This document shows positions 35,509 through 46,322 of a DNA stretch of 64,000 nt, piece by piece; within the stretch, counting starts at the first letter, position 1, and each line of letters starts with the position of its first letter. The notes below the pieces were generated by a model. That model ran no database searches, was not told the DNA's origin, and was given only the letters and a program-made list of their open reading frames with translations. Location of the stretch: assembly GCA_021399435.1 (NCBI GenBank), contig JAJTUP010000010.1, forward strand, positions 1-64,000, written 5' to 3'. The position numbers and the translations under genes are program-made. Origin of the DNA: Diaporthe sp. PMI_573 (lineage: Eukaryota > Ascomycota > Sordariomycetes > Diaporthales > Diaporthaceae).

Positions 35509-36385
35509 ATGAAAATCCTCTGCCTGCACGGGAACGGGACCAACAATGAGGTGAGGCTTTTTTTGCTGCATCATACTTACTTACAACTGAACCACCTCAC
35601 AGCAGTAATGAAAAATCGCTAACGAATCTCTATATCAAGGTCTTGAAGATGCAAATTGGTACGACTCTCGTAATGAGCTGAAAACCCGCAACATTATTAA
35701 TTGTGGTACTACAGCACCCTTGAGGCACGAGCTGGAGGAGGAACACGACTATGAGTTTGTGGAAGGTGCACTTGGAGCTCCTTTGTCATCACGAGTCCCA
35801 GGTGAGCAGCCAGATACCAGCTATAGCCCATAGCGTCCTCATTTGCATCAAGACGTCTTATAATGCCGGCACAACTTAGGCATCGAAGCCCTTTCTTCGC
35901 CTGGGAGCCAATATTTTGGATTTTACGACCCGGACAGCCTCTCCACCTTGCGCGAATCCGTCCAACTCCTTGACGCTTACATCGCCTCTGAAGGGCCATT
36001 CCACGGCATTCTTGGCTTCTCGGCAGGAGCAGTCTTGGCTGCGCTATACCTGATGGACAAGACACGCCGGGGCCAACGGATTCCACTCAAGTTTGGGATT
36101 TTTGTGGCTAGCGCCAACAACGCCAACGAAGTGGCATATCTCGGACTGGACAGTCAGGACAGGGAAACAGGTCGCATCTCGATTCCGACCGCGCATATTT
36201 GGGGGGCCAATGATGAATCCGCCCCCAAAGGGGGCTTGGGCATTAGTGAGATGTGTAACCCAGTACTGCGCTCCACTCTGGTACACAGTGGTGGTCATGA
36301 ATTTCCGCGAAGCAAGGGCGATCTCACTCATGCGGCTCATGTGGTTCAGCGGACGATGCAGTTGGCACGGGAGCAGGCTTCCTGA
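35509..36385 (+). CDS. FSH1-family serine hydrolase, putative polyketide-releasing thioesterase
   Basis: Four exons, 35509-35550, 35640-35658, 35715-35801 and 35880-36385, give 217 residues. The 19-nt second exon is needed to connect MKILCLHGNGTNNE to VLKMQIAPLRHELEEE, and all phases agree. The alpha/beta-hydrolase triad is visible: Ser in GILGFSAGAV, Asp in HIWGANDESAP and His in VHSGGHEFP. The N-terminal LCLHGNGTN oxyanion-loop region and the DYEFVEGA segment are typical of the FSH1 family (PF03959). LovG of the lovastatin cluster, in this family, hydrolyses the product from its HR-PKS. Because the PKS here has no thioesterase domain, the same role is inferred. It is cytosolic by sequence. 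Plain esterase activity on another substrate is the alternative. Confidence 0.9.
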
Positions 36386-37072
36386 GGAAGTCTGTTCACC
36401 GCGCAGAGTCACAATCGCTCGAGGAAGTACCCAACAATCCTACTCAGATGTGCATATCTCGGTGCTCTACTAGTAGCTCTCTAAATGCATGAGATCGGCA
36501 CTGTAGCGTCCGGAACGGCTGACCGGTCACCCTGCATTGTGCGGCTCAGCACGGCAAGTTGCTACCGTGTAGGAACCGCCCATGACTCACAGCTATGGAT
36601 TCCACTCCCGTGTCCATGGACCAGCAGTCTACACTCTAGATGGACCGCGGCAGAGGCTGCCCCAGTAGCCTGAGGGGACCATGCCCTGCAACGTGACTAA
36701 CTAAGTACCGGTACTAAGTACCTCGACTTCTGGGGCAAGTTCATCAGGGATTGCAAGAGTAATGGATCCTGAGGTTCCTGGTTCCACGCCCACCGACCAT
36801 GCGGCCACGGCACCGGGGTGCAAGAAAACAGCGGTAGCAATCTTTTGCACGAAGGTAGAGATCCCGACCGCCACCTCCCATAGCCTGTAAGAGCAGGAAG
36901 GTCATGCAAATTTGCCATCAGATCGACGATCAGAAGTCTATATTGTAGACGGCGTGCGAGCCGAGTCAACGCCCCTCGAGTCACTGGCGAATCTACGCCC
37001 AGTCTACTTCAGCACAAGTCTTATAGCGACGTGCGATTTTTGGAAATTATTGGAGTCCGGAATTCGAGAGAT
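36386..37072. promoter_or_regulatory. Intergenic region before the FAD monooxygenase gene
   Basis: No gene is seen in this 0.7 kb. A perfect 12-bp palindrome, AGTACCGGTACT, lies at 36,704-36,715, about 360 bases before the monooxygenase start, within a longer CTAAGTACCGGTACTAAGTA string. It could be a regulator site; nothing in the sequence proves it. Confidence 0.4.
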
Positions 37073-38492
37073 ATGGACTTGGAGTCAATTAGGAAGCCGT
37101 TGAAGATCAGCATCGTAAGACCAACACCATCTAAGGAGACTGCAAGAGTCCGAAATGCTCACATTAAAGCAGATTGGGGGCTCTCTAGCGGGGCTGCTGT
37201 CCGGAATCGCCCTTAAGCATGCTGGCCATGATGTCACAATATTCGAGAAAGAAGACAACGAGCGCCAGAGTCATATGGCAGGTGTTTGCCTGGGAAAGGA
37301 CGGCGAAGATTGGCTGGCACGCCACGACCGGCACAGCAAATCGTTGTTCGCCCAAAGGAGCACGCGAGTACAGCTCCTGCAGAAGGATGGATCACTCAAG
37401 ATCCTCATCAACACTAGACGCGATATTTCAAATTGGGATTCGCTCTACTTCCGTCTTCGTTCATTGTTTGATGGCTACAAGAGCGAATGGTACCCCACGG
37501 CTCCTCCGAATCTGCCTCGGGACGGCCCTGTCTCGTTTCTGCCACGCCATGAGATCTTGAGCTTGAGCCGCGTCGTGGACCACGAGCACCCCGACCGTGT
37601 CCTCTTGGGATACCGAGATAATGAGACGTGCAAAGTCTCCACAGGGGAATTCGACCTCGTGATTGCTGCAGACGGACCCAACTCGTCAATCCGGACAAGA
37701 TATCTTCCATCTGTCGAGAGGAGATATGTCGGATATGTTGCGTGGAGAGGGACTGTTCCCGAGTCCGACATGTCTTTGTCAGCGCGTTTGCTCTTCAGAC
37801 GTAGCGTGACCGTACACCGCATGGCTGGAAACCACCACTGCCTCGTTTACATGATCCCCGGCAAGCATGGATCCATTCAACCAGGCGAGAGATACCTCAA
37901 CTTCCTGTGGTACACGAACGAGCCTGCGTCTGAGCTGGAGTCTATCATGACAGATGGAGTTGATGGACATCGGCACCGCTATATCGTCCCAGCTGGGCGT
38001 GTTCAACCGCAGGTTTGGGAGCAGCGCGTAAATCATGCTCGGTCCATCCCATTTCCCGCACCCTTCCTAGAGGTGATCAGCAAAATAGAGCGCCCTTTCA
38101 TCCAGCTCATCACCGACTACTGCTCGCCTCATGCCGCACTTGAATATGGCCGTATTCTGCTCATAGGCGACGCGCTGTCTCTTTTTCGACCTCATACGGC
38201 CTTTAGCGGATCTCAAGCGGCGTATCACGCACTGAGAACGGCGGACTACGTGAATGGGAAGATCGGCCTCGCAGAATGGGAGGAGAAGGTTCTACGATAT
38301 TCAGCCCTGCACTGGTCACAAAGCATGTTCTACGGCCAATTCTATCAGAGCTACCTCGCAGTCGCCTTGTTATATCTTGTCTACCACTGGGCATACTGCT
38401 TCATGGATTGGTTGAAAGCACTTTGGAGAAATGAGGAGAGATTGCTACGAGCGCCGTCTAAGACTGTAGAACAGTATGATGACTTTGAGTGA
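37073..38492 (+). CDS. Group A FAD-dependent monooxygenase
   Basis: Two exons, 37073-37114 and 37173-38492, give 453 residues. The short first exon supplies KISI so that the joined protein reads KISIIGGSLAGLLSGIALKH, the Rossmann FAD-binding segment with a GGSLAG variant of GxGxxG. Next come the DG motif (DLVIAADGPNSSIR) and the GD motif (GRILLIGDALSLFRPH). The spacing and the GYVAWRGTVPE string resemble 2,6-dihydroxypyridine hydroxylase-like members of the family. A hydrophobic stretch near the C-terminus (YLAVALLYLVYHWAYCFMDW) may bind a membrane. An upstream in-frame ATG at 37,031 is an alternative start. It would hydroxylate or epoxidise an unsaturated or aromatic intermediate using NAD(P)H and O2. 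It lies between the hydrolase and GMC genes in the same direction, consistent with tailoring. Confidence 0.9.
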
Positions 38493-39632
38493 GTTCGAAG
38501 GAGACCCTCCAGCGGAAAAGGGGTGTTACGCTTGCACACGAGTTCTCCAAAGGGTGTGAGATGAGTATGATGCCTGGCTCATCGGATGTCACCACCCATA
38601 GGAACAAACACCGACCTTGTGCAAGCCACCACTGCCTGGCCCAACCAACGGTTGTATTGCATATACACTGAGCCATGCCGAGAAGGGGAGCTGCGAGGAC
38701 CCAATGGATCCCCCGGAAAGAAAAGTGACAAATGTTCTAGATTGCGACGAGATCACGAGCTGCGGCTCATTGCATAGAGGCAGCCAACAGGTGGATATCT
38801 TACGATTATTTCTACCAATAACACATGCTAGATATCGATCGGGCTGCAGAAAGATGTGTTGGTGCGTGCCAAGAACGTTTCCTGCCAAGCTGCGTCTTCT
38901 AAGCTAGTTATTTAGTGTACATTCGTCATACCCACACGGGGCAGTTCACCCAACAGCACTTGGCGTGGGGTCTAAGCAATGCGCGTCTAGCCGCCGCCTG
39001 GGCGGGAAGGGCTAAAGTTGCTTTTGGCCCCCAAAGAATATCAGTTTAGTTGGGACCGTATTTGCGATCAGATTTGTTACCACACGGTCTGCGCACAGTG
39101 CACATCCTCTGCAACTAGCAATCATGCAGCCGGTTACGGCAGTTTCTGTGCCGATCCTGCTGCGTCCCTTTTCTCCCGTGGCACAGGACTGTTTAATCTT
39201 CAGTCCAAGAAGCGGGGTGAGCCTGTTGGCTTGTAGAACCATGAGCCAGCCTTTTCAGATTCCATTGAGGTGCGGACTGCTCAGCCCATCGTTGCATTTC
39301 AGATTTATCACACCGGTGAGGGGCGGGGTCGTTCGAGGCTCGGGCGGTAGGTATCTGCCAATGTCACCACATGTCCCCGAGCGTCTCACGAGTATCTACT
39401 CACAGCCTGCATTCACTGCGCATTCCTACGCTATTTATGGCTCAAATTGGACGGCTTATTTGTCACGTAGTTCTCCTGTCTTTCGTAATTCGCAATTATA
39501 CGTCCACCGCGGTGCGAAAATTGCCTACTCAAGCCTCAATTTTCTGACTCTGCCTCTGAAGTCGTTCGAGCCTGTCCAGGAAGCACTCTACCCTCGTTGT
39601 CCACCCATTCCCGTTGCTACCTTTGCTGTAAA
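38493..39632. promoter_or_regulatory. Intergenic region upstream of the GMC gene
   Basis: About 1.1 kb with no supported gene. A forward open stretch at 39,124-39,729 runs into the GMC first exon in another frame and shows no domain. The gap should hold the GMC promoter and the monooxygenase 3' end. Confidence 0.5.
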
Positions 39633-41840
39633 ATGGGTCTCCACAAGAAGCTACCGGAGGACCTGGGGGAGGTGGACGTCATTATCGCTGGCGGTAGGTA
39701 CCCCCATCATGGGCTTGCGTACCCAATAATCACTGACAATTGCCTACCTTGAACAGGCGGCACCGCTGGCTGTGTTGTTGCTGCCAGGCTCGCAGATGCT
39801 GATCCCAAGCTTTCGATCCTCATGATTGAGGCTGGTCAAGACAATGATACGCCTACAATCAGCTTCCCTGCAATGTTTGTGACTCATCTCATGCCCAACA
39901 GCACCACGAACACCTTCTATGTCACAAAACCATCCCCTCAAGTGGCCGATAGGGCTCTCGTCTTTCCGTCTGGTAGCGTCCTTGGGGGAGGGTCATCTGT
40001 AAACATGATGGCATACAGCCGGGGACAGCGATGCGATTGGGACTCCTGGGGCATGCCAGGCTGGTCAGCTGACGAGATGATGCCATTCTTGAAGAAGGTA
40101 CGTTGACTAGTAGGTCTTGATAATCGGAACTGCATCCCAAATAAGCCTTGATTCTATCAATTGATCAATCGCTGATGTTGGCTCTATCCTAAAGCTCGAG
40201 ACCTTTCATGGGGAGGACCCCAAGGATACTCATGGCCACGATGGCCCCATCAATGTGTCTCTTGGTACTTATACCTCTGAGAGGGTTGACACGGAGTTCC
40301 TCGCAGCGGCCGAGAAGGCTGGCTGGCCTGAGGTCCTCGATATACAGGATCTCGAATCTATCAACTCTGTCGGCAAGAATAAGCGTTATATCTCTACCGA
40401 GGGCAAGCGCCAGGACGCTGCCACATGCTACTTGCGCCCCCGTCTCAACAGCAACAGGTATCCCAACCTCCACGTGCTTATTGAGTCGCAGGTGTTGCGA
40501 GTCTTGATAGACGACGAGACGAAGAGAGCTGTCGGCGTCGAGCTCAGAACTAACCCAAGATACAACCCTGATGCTGCAGGGGAGCCTTTGCGTGTCGTCA
40601 AGGCGCGTAAGCTCGTTGTCGCGTCAAGTGGAGCGTGCGGAACGCCCTCATTGTTGGAACGGTCTGGCCTTGGTGACTCTAAGGTTCTGGAGCGCTCTGG
40701 TATTCCGGTCATTGAGGACCTCCCAGGCGTTGGAAATGGTTACGAAGACCACCACCTAGTCTGTGATATCTCCTTTTTCATAACTCTATCTACGAGGGCC
40801 ACCCCATACTGACAACCAATGTCCCAGCTGGCTTATCCATACCTCAACAATATGGAGGTGACAGATACGCTAGACGGGCTTGTCTTCGGGCGCTTAGGTA
40901 GCCTCGAGGATCTGATGAAAGCCAACAATAAGATGTTAGGCTGGAACGGTCAGCAGATCCAGGGTAAGGTTCGGCCGACCGAAGAGGAGGTCGCACAGCT
41001 TGGGCCCGAGTTTCAGAAAGCCTGGAACAAGGAGTTCAAAGACTATCCTGAGAAGCCCCTGGTCGTTTTCAGCGTGGTCGCCGGGTACGCAGGGCATAAA
41101 CCCCCAAATTATTAAGTTATCAGCATTTCTAACATCAGACAGGTTCCCTGGAGACCCTAGCCTTGCGACGGGTGACCCATGTATTGCTGTTACGGCTTTT
41201 ACTGTTTACCCCTTCTCACGCGGACATATCCACATTACGGGCCCCAAGATTGACGACCTTGTTGACTTTGACACCGGCTTTTTCACCGATGAGCACCAGG
41301 TCGATGTCAAAATGCATATATGGATGTGCGTACTTTCAAATGAGACTAACATGGCCTACTGACAGTCTCGCCCCTTTTGATCTGTCTTAAAAAAGACATA
41401 ATTCTTACGAGACTTTGTCTAGGTACAAGAAGCAGCGTGAGGTCATCCGGAGAATGCCGATGTATAGGGGCGAGATGGCCAATTGCCACCCCCCATTCGA
41501 CAGCAACTCGGACGCGGCCTGCGTGACTCTTGACGGGCCCCTCCCCACCGACGCGCCGGTGATTAGGTACACAGCCGAGGACGACAAGGTACTGGAAAGA
41601 TGGATACGCGAGAATGTCAGCACCACGTGGCACTCGCTTGGCACGTGCAAGATGCTGCCGCGCGAGCAGCAGGGTGTCGTCGACGCCAGCCTTGGTGTCT
41701 ACGGCGTGCGCGGGTTGAAGATAGCTGACCTGAGTGTTGTCCCCAAGAATGTCGCTGCGAACACTAACCACGAGGCGTTGGCTGTTGGTGAGAGGGCAGC
41801 GGATATTTTCATCCGAGAATTGGGACTGGCCACGGATTAG
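39633..41840 (+). CDS. GMC-family oxidoreductase (FAD alcohol oxidase/dehydrogenase)
   Basis: Six exons, 39633-39693, 39757-40097, 40195-40758, 40828-41084, 41143-41325 and 41423-41840, keep frame throughout and give 607 residues. The N-terminal FAD motif reads VIIAGGGTAGCVVAARLA, followed by the GMC signature VFPSGSVLGGGSSVNMM and a second signature GTPSLLERSGLG. The catalytic C-terminal region has STTWHSLGTCKMLP, and then ANTNHEALAVGERAADI. No signal peptide is seen, so it is intracellular, unlike many secreted GMC enzymes; it resembles the alcohol-oxidase branch. The third intron uses an unusual GTCTGT donor. As the last gene of the forward-strand run it would oxidise an alcohol of the polyketide to aldehyde or ketone. 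Membership of the cluster is inferred from position. Confidence 0.9.
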
Positions 41841-42157
41841 GTAAACTAGGGAGATCCCGAGGTCGACGAGTACTTCATGGACTCTACATTCCATTGCCAT
41901 AGTGTGTGGACAGGTGCATGGATCAACGGACCGGCGAACAGAAACGCCCATTTCCTAAATATGCGAGAATATTGTCGAGTTCCCACTTTGCTGAATAATT
42001 GGACGCCTTGAATATGATCACTTTTCCCAGTGTACTAATTATTTCTCCTCCTTTATGTTGTTGCATGCGAGTGGCAGCTGAGAGATGGACGGTCGAAGAT
42101 GGCAGTGGATTCATGATATCCCAGCTCCAGCAGCCAACATTAATAGATAGGCCTGTG

Positions 42158-42511
42158 CTGAGGAAGCTCCAAGTCAGCCACGGGGTCTTCCTCCAGCTCA
42201 ACAACTTCATCCTCCTCCACCCCCGCGACAATCTCCACATCTACGACCCCATCCGCAACCACCACTGCCCCGAGCACTGTAGTCCCCGGCGAATCCAACT
42301 CCCCGCGTGCGGCCAGACCTGCTTCCACAACATGCTCGCGCAGTACTCGGCGCTGGGGTACGCCAGCCCCGTGCCCTCGTGCCTCTGCGATAATGTCAAC
42401 TTTGGGTACGGGATGCGGGACTGCGCCGACGGGGCGTGCGGCACGGCGGTGGCGTCAATGGTCATTGCGCATGGGACGTCGTACTGTGCGTCCGCCACGG
42501 CGGCTTCGTAG
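42158..42511 (+). pseudogene. CFEM-domain protein remnant, frame-broken and missing a cysteine
   Basis: From about 42,295 a forward frame reads LPACGQTCFHNMLAQYSALG, then PSCLCDNVNFGYGMRDCADG, and ends in CGTAVASMVIAHGTSYC before a stop at 42,511. Spacing fits the eight-cysteine CFEM domain of fungal surface and haem-binding proteins. The third cysteine, expected after ALG, is Tyr. Just upstream, about 42,173-42,290, another frame encodes a Ser/Thr-rich stretch (SSSSSTTSSSSTPATISTST) of the kind found in such proteins. The two do not share a frame and are too close for an intron. No signal peptide or start codon could be linked. I read it as a decaying gene; a sequencing error is the alternative. 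Confidence 0.55.
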
Positions 42512-42657
42512 GTAGTTTGTTGGTGCATCGGTGTATAATAAGCAACTGCATTTCTATTTATTCGTCATCTGTAGAGGGCTAGTTGGTGAATGTATGTTGT
42601 GCGTCGGGCTCAGTACTCGAATGAACTACTAGATGACAAACAAGATAAATATGAAAA

Positions 42658-43527
42658 TTACTTGTTTCGACTCGCACGTATCCTTGCGAGAATCGCGGCC
42701 GTCGAGGCAGGGATAGGACGTGGCGGGCCACCCCCGTGCGCTTGAATCCAGCTCTGCTTCTCCTCCACCTGGTGTTCCGGCCCCTTGTCCAACATCCACG
42801 CCATTCCCGCCGACCCAGAATACGGCTGAGGCCGTGCAACCGTCTTGGCAAGCAAGATGTCAGGACGCAAGCCCATGAGCCAGGGATGCACAGCTGTCGT
42901 TCTCCATCGTTAGCCAAAGTGCGCTTCGACCTAACACTTGCCAAAACTCGACTCACCGCTGACGTAGTCGTGCACCGTGACGAAGTGACCGCCCGCAGCC
43001 GGCGTGACCACAAGCTTCTGCCCCCTCTTCCCGAGCGGTCGATCCTGCCCGCAGCATCGGACGAGGAACTCCGTGTCCGAGTCCTCCTCCCAGCTGCCGT
43101 CCTCCCTGGGCTCCGTCGCGTACGGCCTATCCTCATCGCTCAGATCGCCATACGTGACATACTCCGGGTCGGCCGGCTCCCCCTCGTGGTGCCCGTGCCA
43201 CGCCACCCAGTCGAACTCCCACTGCTCCAGGTCGTAGATGGACGCCTCGACCGACGAGACCTTGGGCTCGGTTAGGGGCAGCTGCGCGATCTCGTGCCAG
43301 ATGCCGCCGCCGAGGGTCTGCTGGAAATACGGCTCGAGATCGTCCGCGCTGCAGGGCGTTTTCATGACAGAGAGGGTGGTGGGGAAGACGCCGTCGAGGG
43401 GCCAGAAGAGACGCTTGGCGGCGGGGGAGAAGACGACGGCGACAGTTGGATCGCCGCGGAGCTCCTTAAAGGAGCGATACCGAGGGCCTTCGTCCGACGT
43501 GCCTGCTGGTTGGGAAGACGTTGCCAT
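42658..43527 (-). CDS. Conserved-looking fungal protein of unknown function
   Basis: Two exons, complement(42658-42893, 42957-43527), joined across a 63-nt intron with a GTGAGT donor, GGCTAACG branch and CAG acceptor, give 268 residues. I do not recognise the family. The protein is acidic in the middle (GDLSDEDRPYATEPREDGSW) and has Trp-rich strings (EQWEFDWVAWHGHHEG). It continues with VVTPAAGGHFVTVHDYVS across the junction into HPWLMGLRPDILLAKTVARP. No signal peptide or membrane segment is seen. Clean splicing and codon-like composition make it a likely real gene. It is transcribed away from nothing obvious and shows no tie to the polyketide cluster. Confidence 0.75.
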
Positions 43528-44551
43528 TCCGGTTGTGTTAATGTTTAGGGTTGTGAGGTTTAGGGTGGCTGAAGCTATAGATAAAGTAAGATTCTAATTT
43601 GGCTAGGCGCCAGGGTAATTAGTTAGGTCGTAGTCTCTGTTGTCGCTTAAAAATTAAAGAATCATGGATTTGCTGGATGTGGCTTGGCGTGCGGCCCCGG
43701 CTGGGCAGTTCGGCGCCGCCCTGTCTGGGGTGCCCGGGCTATTGTCTGCGACTGCGGCGGGGCTTGAGGGTTCGGTTGCGGCTTGGTGGCTTGCGGTGTT
43801 TGCCGCTGTGACGAGGAGGTTGCCATGCCCAGTTTTCTTAGGTGTCAAGAGAGGAGGATTCTTGTTGCTTTGTGATCTGAGCATTTATTCGCTTAGTAGA
43901 CGGACTGTTGTCTCGCTTGGCAGGCTGCCGGCAAACATCAGGAAAGACGTGTTTGATCAGCTTTGTAGACTTTTGTACTCTTTGCCGCAGTGAGCGCAGG
44001 CAATCATTCATCGAAGAGGCTTTTGGGGCTTATGGCCCTTGAGCTTCCCGCTCGAGGCCATCCTGACTGATGTTGCGAGAGAAGATTGATTGACCAGCTG
44101 GGGAAACGGAGGCAGGGAGAGGAAGTAACTGATTGTAAGATCAGAGAGCGTCTTCACATGTTGACCACCAATGTTGTTCATCGAATGTCATTCAATAAAG
44201 GTCTCTGTGAATCACCCATCAAAGCGTTTGATTGTAAGTTCATTCACATAATACGCCTTATCTACAATGTGAATGTCTCGATGATGTTGGGTGCGGCACC
44301 GTGTGGGATGGAATGATATGGAAACGAGGCCATCGTAAGTGGAACCCATTTGATGTCACTCTCTGGACAGAGATGCCGGGCTGGACTTTCAATATAGACT
44401 TGCACCTACGTTTTCAAGGGTTGTTGGGTGATTACCATCGACGGAAAGAGCGTCTCTATTTATTCATTATACTGTAGGCCATGTTTATTCTACGGACTGT
44501 CAAGGTCGACACTCTTTGGTCTTCGTTGTGGTGGGGCCTCGCACTTTGCGT
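43528..44551. other. Intergenic region, only doubtful ORFs
   Basis: A 109-residue forward open stretch at 43,664-43,993 and a reverse stretch rich in Ala/Pro/Ser over the same bases compete. Neither has a domain, and the G+C-rich local sequence explains both. Nothing else is visible in this kilobase except promoter space for the reverse gene ending at 42,658. Confidence 0.4.
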
Positions 44552-45378
44552 TTAATACCTATTGATAAAGTTTCGGCGCCAAACACTGCGAAAAGGCTCG
44601 CGGATAAGTCCGTTCATATAGAACCCATCTCCGACCTGCTTAGCATATCGATCGCCCATAACCAACTGTTCAGCGCGTTCCCTCAATATTCGCTCTTTTT
44701 TTAGTATGCGCTCCGTGAAGTGCTCGCCGGTAGACTCCTTGTACCTGAACCACGGCGTCCACTTCTCGGGCAGTGCGATGTGAGCATAAAACCTCTTCAG
44801 ACCCTCCTCGCCCAGCCCGGCCATAGTGCCTAGGATTCGGGTGTATGCTTGGCGGACCTCCCGCGCCTCGGGCTTCGTCATCCCCTTGCGAATTCCTTCG
44901 TAGTCCAGCCCGGGAGCATCAAACATGGTGAGACGCAAAGTGAGGCCTCCTAGGTTCATATTCTCCTTGATGAGGCGGATGGTTGCCGCCCAGTCGCGTA
45001 ATGCCGGACAGTCTTCTCGTGGCCACTCCTTCCGGCTGTACGGTGGAAAGGTCACTTCCAGGGAGCGCATCAAGTGGAGGCAGTCGATCGGCACAACCTC
45101 CCTCAAGAATGCGCTTACAGAAAATCGGTCATTTGGATAGTCTTTGGTACGAGGCGTGTCCCAGGGAGTGTCTGACTTAAAGTTATGGACGACAAAGCGA
45201 TTTCCAGAGAAAAAGACCGCCTCTGTATCTTTTCGCAGGGTGCGGCAGACGAGGAAGAGGTTAGTCGGTGGGCTCCAGTATTGACAGTTGAACGAAAAGG
45301 CCGCGTGGCGAAGACGGCAGAAATATCCGACCCGCGGCCTGGGGTCCGCGAATCTAAGTGGCCCGACGCTAATCTAGC
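44552..45378 (-). pseudogene. 5'-incomplete fungal gene fragment, DUF7730/F-box-like pattern
   Basis: The reverse strand is open from just below a TAG at about 45,379 to the stop at 44,552. It reads NLFLVCRTLRKDTEAVFFSG then NRFVVHNF, and later FLREVVPIDCLHLMRSLEVT. This layout (collapsed L.VC..L..D....F....F strings followed by H.H.R.L.V) is common in fungal proteins of the DUF7730 and F-box-associated type that normally begin with an LP.E.R..I.. segment. I find no such start, no methionine before residue 80 of the open frame, and no convincing upstream exon. The gene is either truncated or its first exon was missed. The family call is tentative. Confidence 0.45.
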
Positions 45379-46322
45379 AACTTCGGAATTGGCAACCACT
45401 ATGCAACTGAGCCGGACAGTCGTGCAGAGTATATTGTATAAGGGTAGGTAGATATCCTCTATGCTCTCTACTCTACTTAACCTCCTTCCAGGGTGTTATG
45501 AGATTAGTGTACTCGAGTATATAAAAGCGAAGTTCCGGTGGAAGGCTTATTAGCTTGGAATCTGCGCCTATAGTTATATTACTTAAAGTCGATTTTTGAT
45601 TTTCTGCGTTGATGGTTTCCAAAGCTTAAAGGACCGAGTCTCGAGCAATCTCTTTCAGCTCACAATGCAGTATTCTGCCGAACCTAACATGGCAGCCTTT
45701 CAACTGCGACAAGTTGATAAGTGGTGCTGCCGTTAGCCTCGCCGCCAAGGGAGTGTTTTCATCTTGCAGGTCAAAGTCACACACAAGAGAGACACTGAGA
45801 TTTTAAGGGGTGATTCGGGACCAGACATAAGCAGTGGTTAGCCTCCATTCCGCAAACAGGGTCGCCGCTGGGTCGTCAAAGGGCCGCAGTGCATAAGCAT
45901 GCCAATCCGCGTGCTCCTCCTGGCAAAATGAGGAGCCGCCTGATGAGATTCCCCTCACGTCCTCACAACATTCGAGACATTTCTCATGATGGCAGGATGT
46001 TTCATTGAGAACCACCTTGAGCTCCCGGAGTGAGGAGAGAATGCATCCCTGAGATTTCGTACTGGACGGAGAGTTCCTGCACTCTTGTACGAGATTTCGA
46101 AAACGTTGGTATACCTCTTATATACTACTACAATCGTTACACACCTTTTGACACCTTTTTTCACGTCTCCCTAGGGAATCGATCATCTGATATAGTTTTC
46201 ACTCTCTTCATTCTCTTCTCAACCATCTCAAACAGTCATTTCTAGTACAAGAGTCTCCGGGAAGTCTCGTTATCTACTATATAACAGAAATATACCTCTC
46301 TATCACTTACTTTCCTGAAAGA
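45379..46322. other. Intergenic region without a recognisable gene
   Basis: About 0.9 kb holding only short open stretches without domains. From 46,180 to 46,322 the forward strand is pyrimidine-rich (CTCTCTATCACTTAC just before the ATG), as in fungal promoters, so it probably drives the gene starting at 46,323. Confidence 0.4.

Noticed and set aside
39124..39729. 201-codon forward open stretch upstream of the GMC oxidase
   Set aside because: It overlaps the GMC first exon in a different frame and shows no domain.
43664..43993. 109-codon forward open stretch
   Set aside because: No domain, no splice partners, and a competing open frame on the other strand; G+C-rich sequence suffices to explain it.
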